Below are positions 50,303-50,372 of a stretch of DNA of 50,372 nt, piece after piece. The notes under the pieces were generated by a model. The model was given only the letters and a program-made list of their open reading frames with translations, made no database searches and had not been told where the DNA came from. Each line of letters begins with the position of its first letter. Position 1 is the first letter of the stretch. A program made the position numbers and the translations under genes. Source of the DNA: Lentibacillus kapialis (GTDB taxonomy: Bacteria > Bacillota > Bacilli > Bacillales > Amphibacillaceae); NCBI RefSeq assembly GCF_014646635.1, contig NZ_BMNQ01000019.1, positions 1 to 50,372 of the forward strand. The letters are read 5' to 3'.

Positions 50303-50372
50303 AACCCTTGTATGACAGTGCTTTTGTCGAAATTCCATTTTCGCCCTCTAAGCGACATTATCGCCGTCAAAT

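Overview
The window looks like a chromosomal segment from a Bacillaceae member, probably a halophilic or halotolerant genus in the Lentibacillus/Virgibacillus neighbourhood. This is inferred from Bacillus-type Shine-Dalgarno sites, frequent TTG/GTG starts, the ywqHIJ-like LXG toxin cassette, the mtlA-mtlR-mtlF-mtlD order and the ywqC-ywqD-ywqE type capsule genes. No rRNA, tRNA, phage core or intact insertion sequence was seen. Almost all genes run on the + strand. The exceptions are the two genes at the left edge and the LysM/NlpC hydrolase at 35.6-36.7 kb.

Layout. 0.2-4.2 kb: a RocB-like M20 hydrolase and an AGCS sodium:amino-acid symporter, divergent from an IclR regulator. 4.9-11.5 kb: single metabolic genes (threonine/serine dehydratase, FAH-family enzyme, Gfo/Idh/MocA oxidoreductase, Cof-type HAD phosphatase, PRiA4-ORF3-like protein, RQC/zinc-ribbon protein). 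12.2-16.9 kb: a type VII (ESX/Yuk) effector cassette with two small YwqH/YwqI-like partners, an LXG toxin, a DUF2750 candidate immunity gene, an orphan nuclease-toxin cassette with no start codon, and a YezG-family immunity gene. 17.9-23.7 kb: the mannitol PTS operon mtlA-mtlR-mtlF-mtlD. 24.5-32.5 kb: an AT-rich catabolic island (IclR regulator, TRAP transporter DctPQM, SDR, PPC/DUF296 protein, acyl-CoA synthetase, thiolase and its DUF35 partner) that looks built to import, activate, oxidise and cleave an organic acid. 33.9-34.5 kb: a MazEF-type toxin-antitoxin pair. 37.6 kb to the right edge: a capsule/EPS locus. Its assembly and regulation part (Wzz-like protein, BY-kinase, two PHP phosphatases, LuxR-type regulator, CapD-like dehydratase) is followed by an AT-rich cassette (Wzy, Wzx, two GT4 glycosyltransferases, an AsnB-like protein).

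The most unusual content is not a gene. Eight intergenic stretches hold tandem arrays of a strict 21-bp unit, about 160 units and 3.4 kb in all. Each unit carries a quasi-palindromic core TYGWGCGA. A ninth, decayed array at 6.05-6.23 kb has the same core and period. Every clear array has the same orientation on the + strand. All but one lie beside a short perfect or near-perfect palindrome (GATTTTCGGC-N4-GCCGAAAATC or its TTTTTGGC variant). Because 21 is divisible by 3 and the unit has few stops, the arrays create long false reading frames, which are not listed as genes. A second family with a 20/40-bp period built on AACATGTT lies at 36.94-37.12 kb, and its tail appears at the left edge. A chromosome-wide DNA-binding or RNA-structural repeat system is the best candidate here for an undescribed system. 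No partner protein can be identified from the window.
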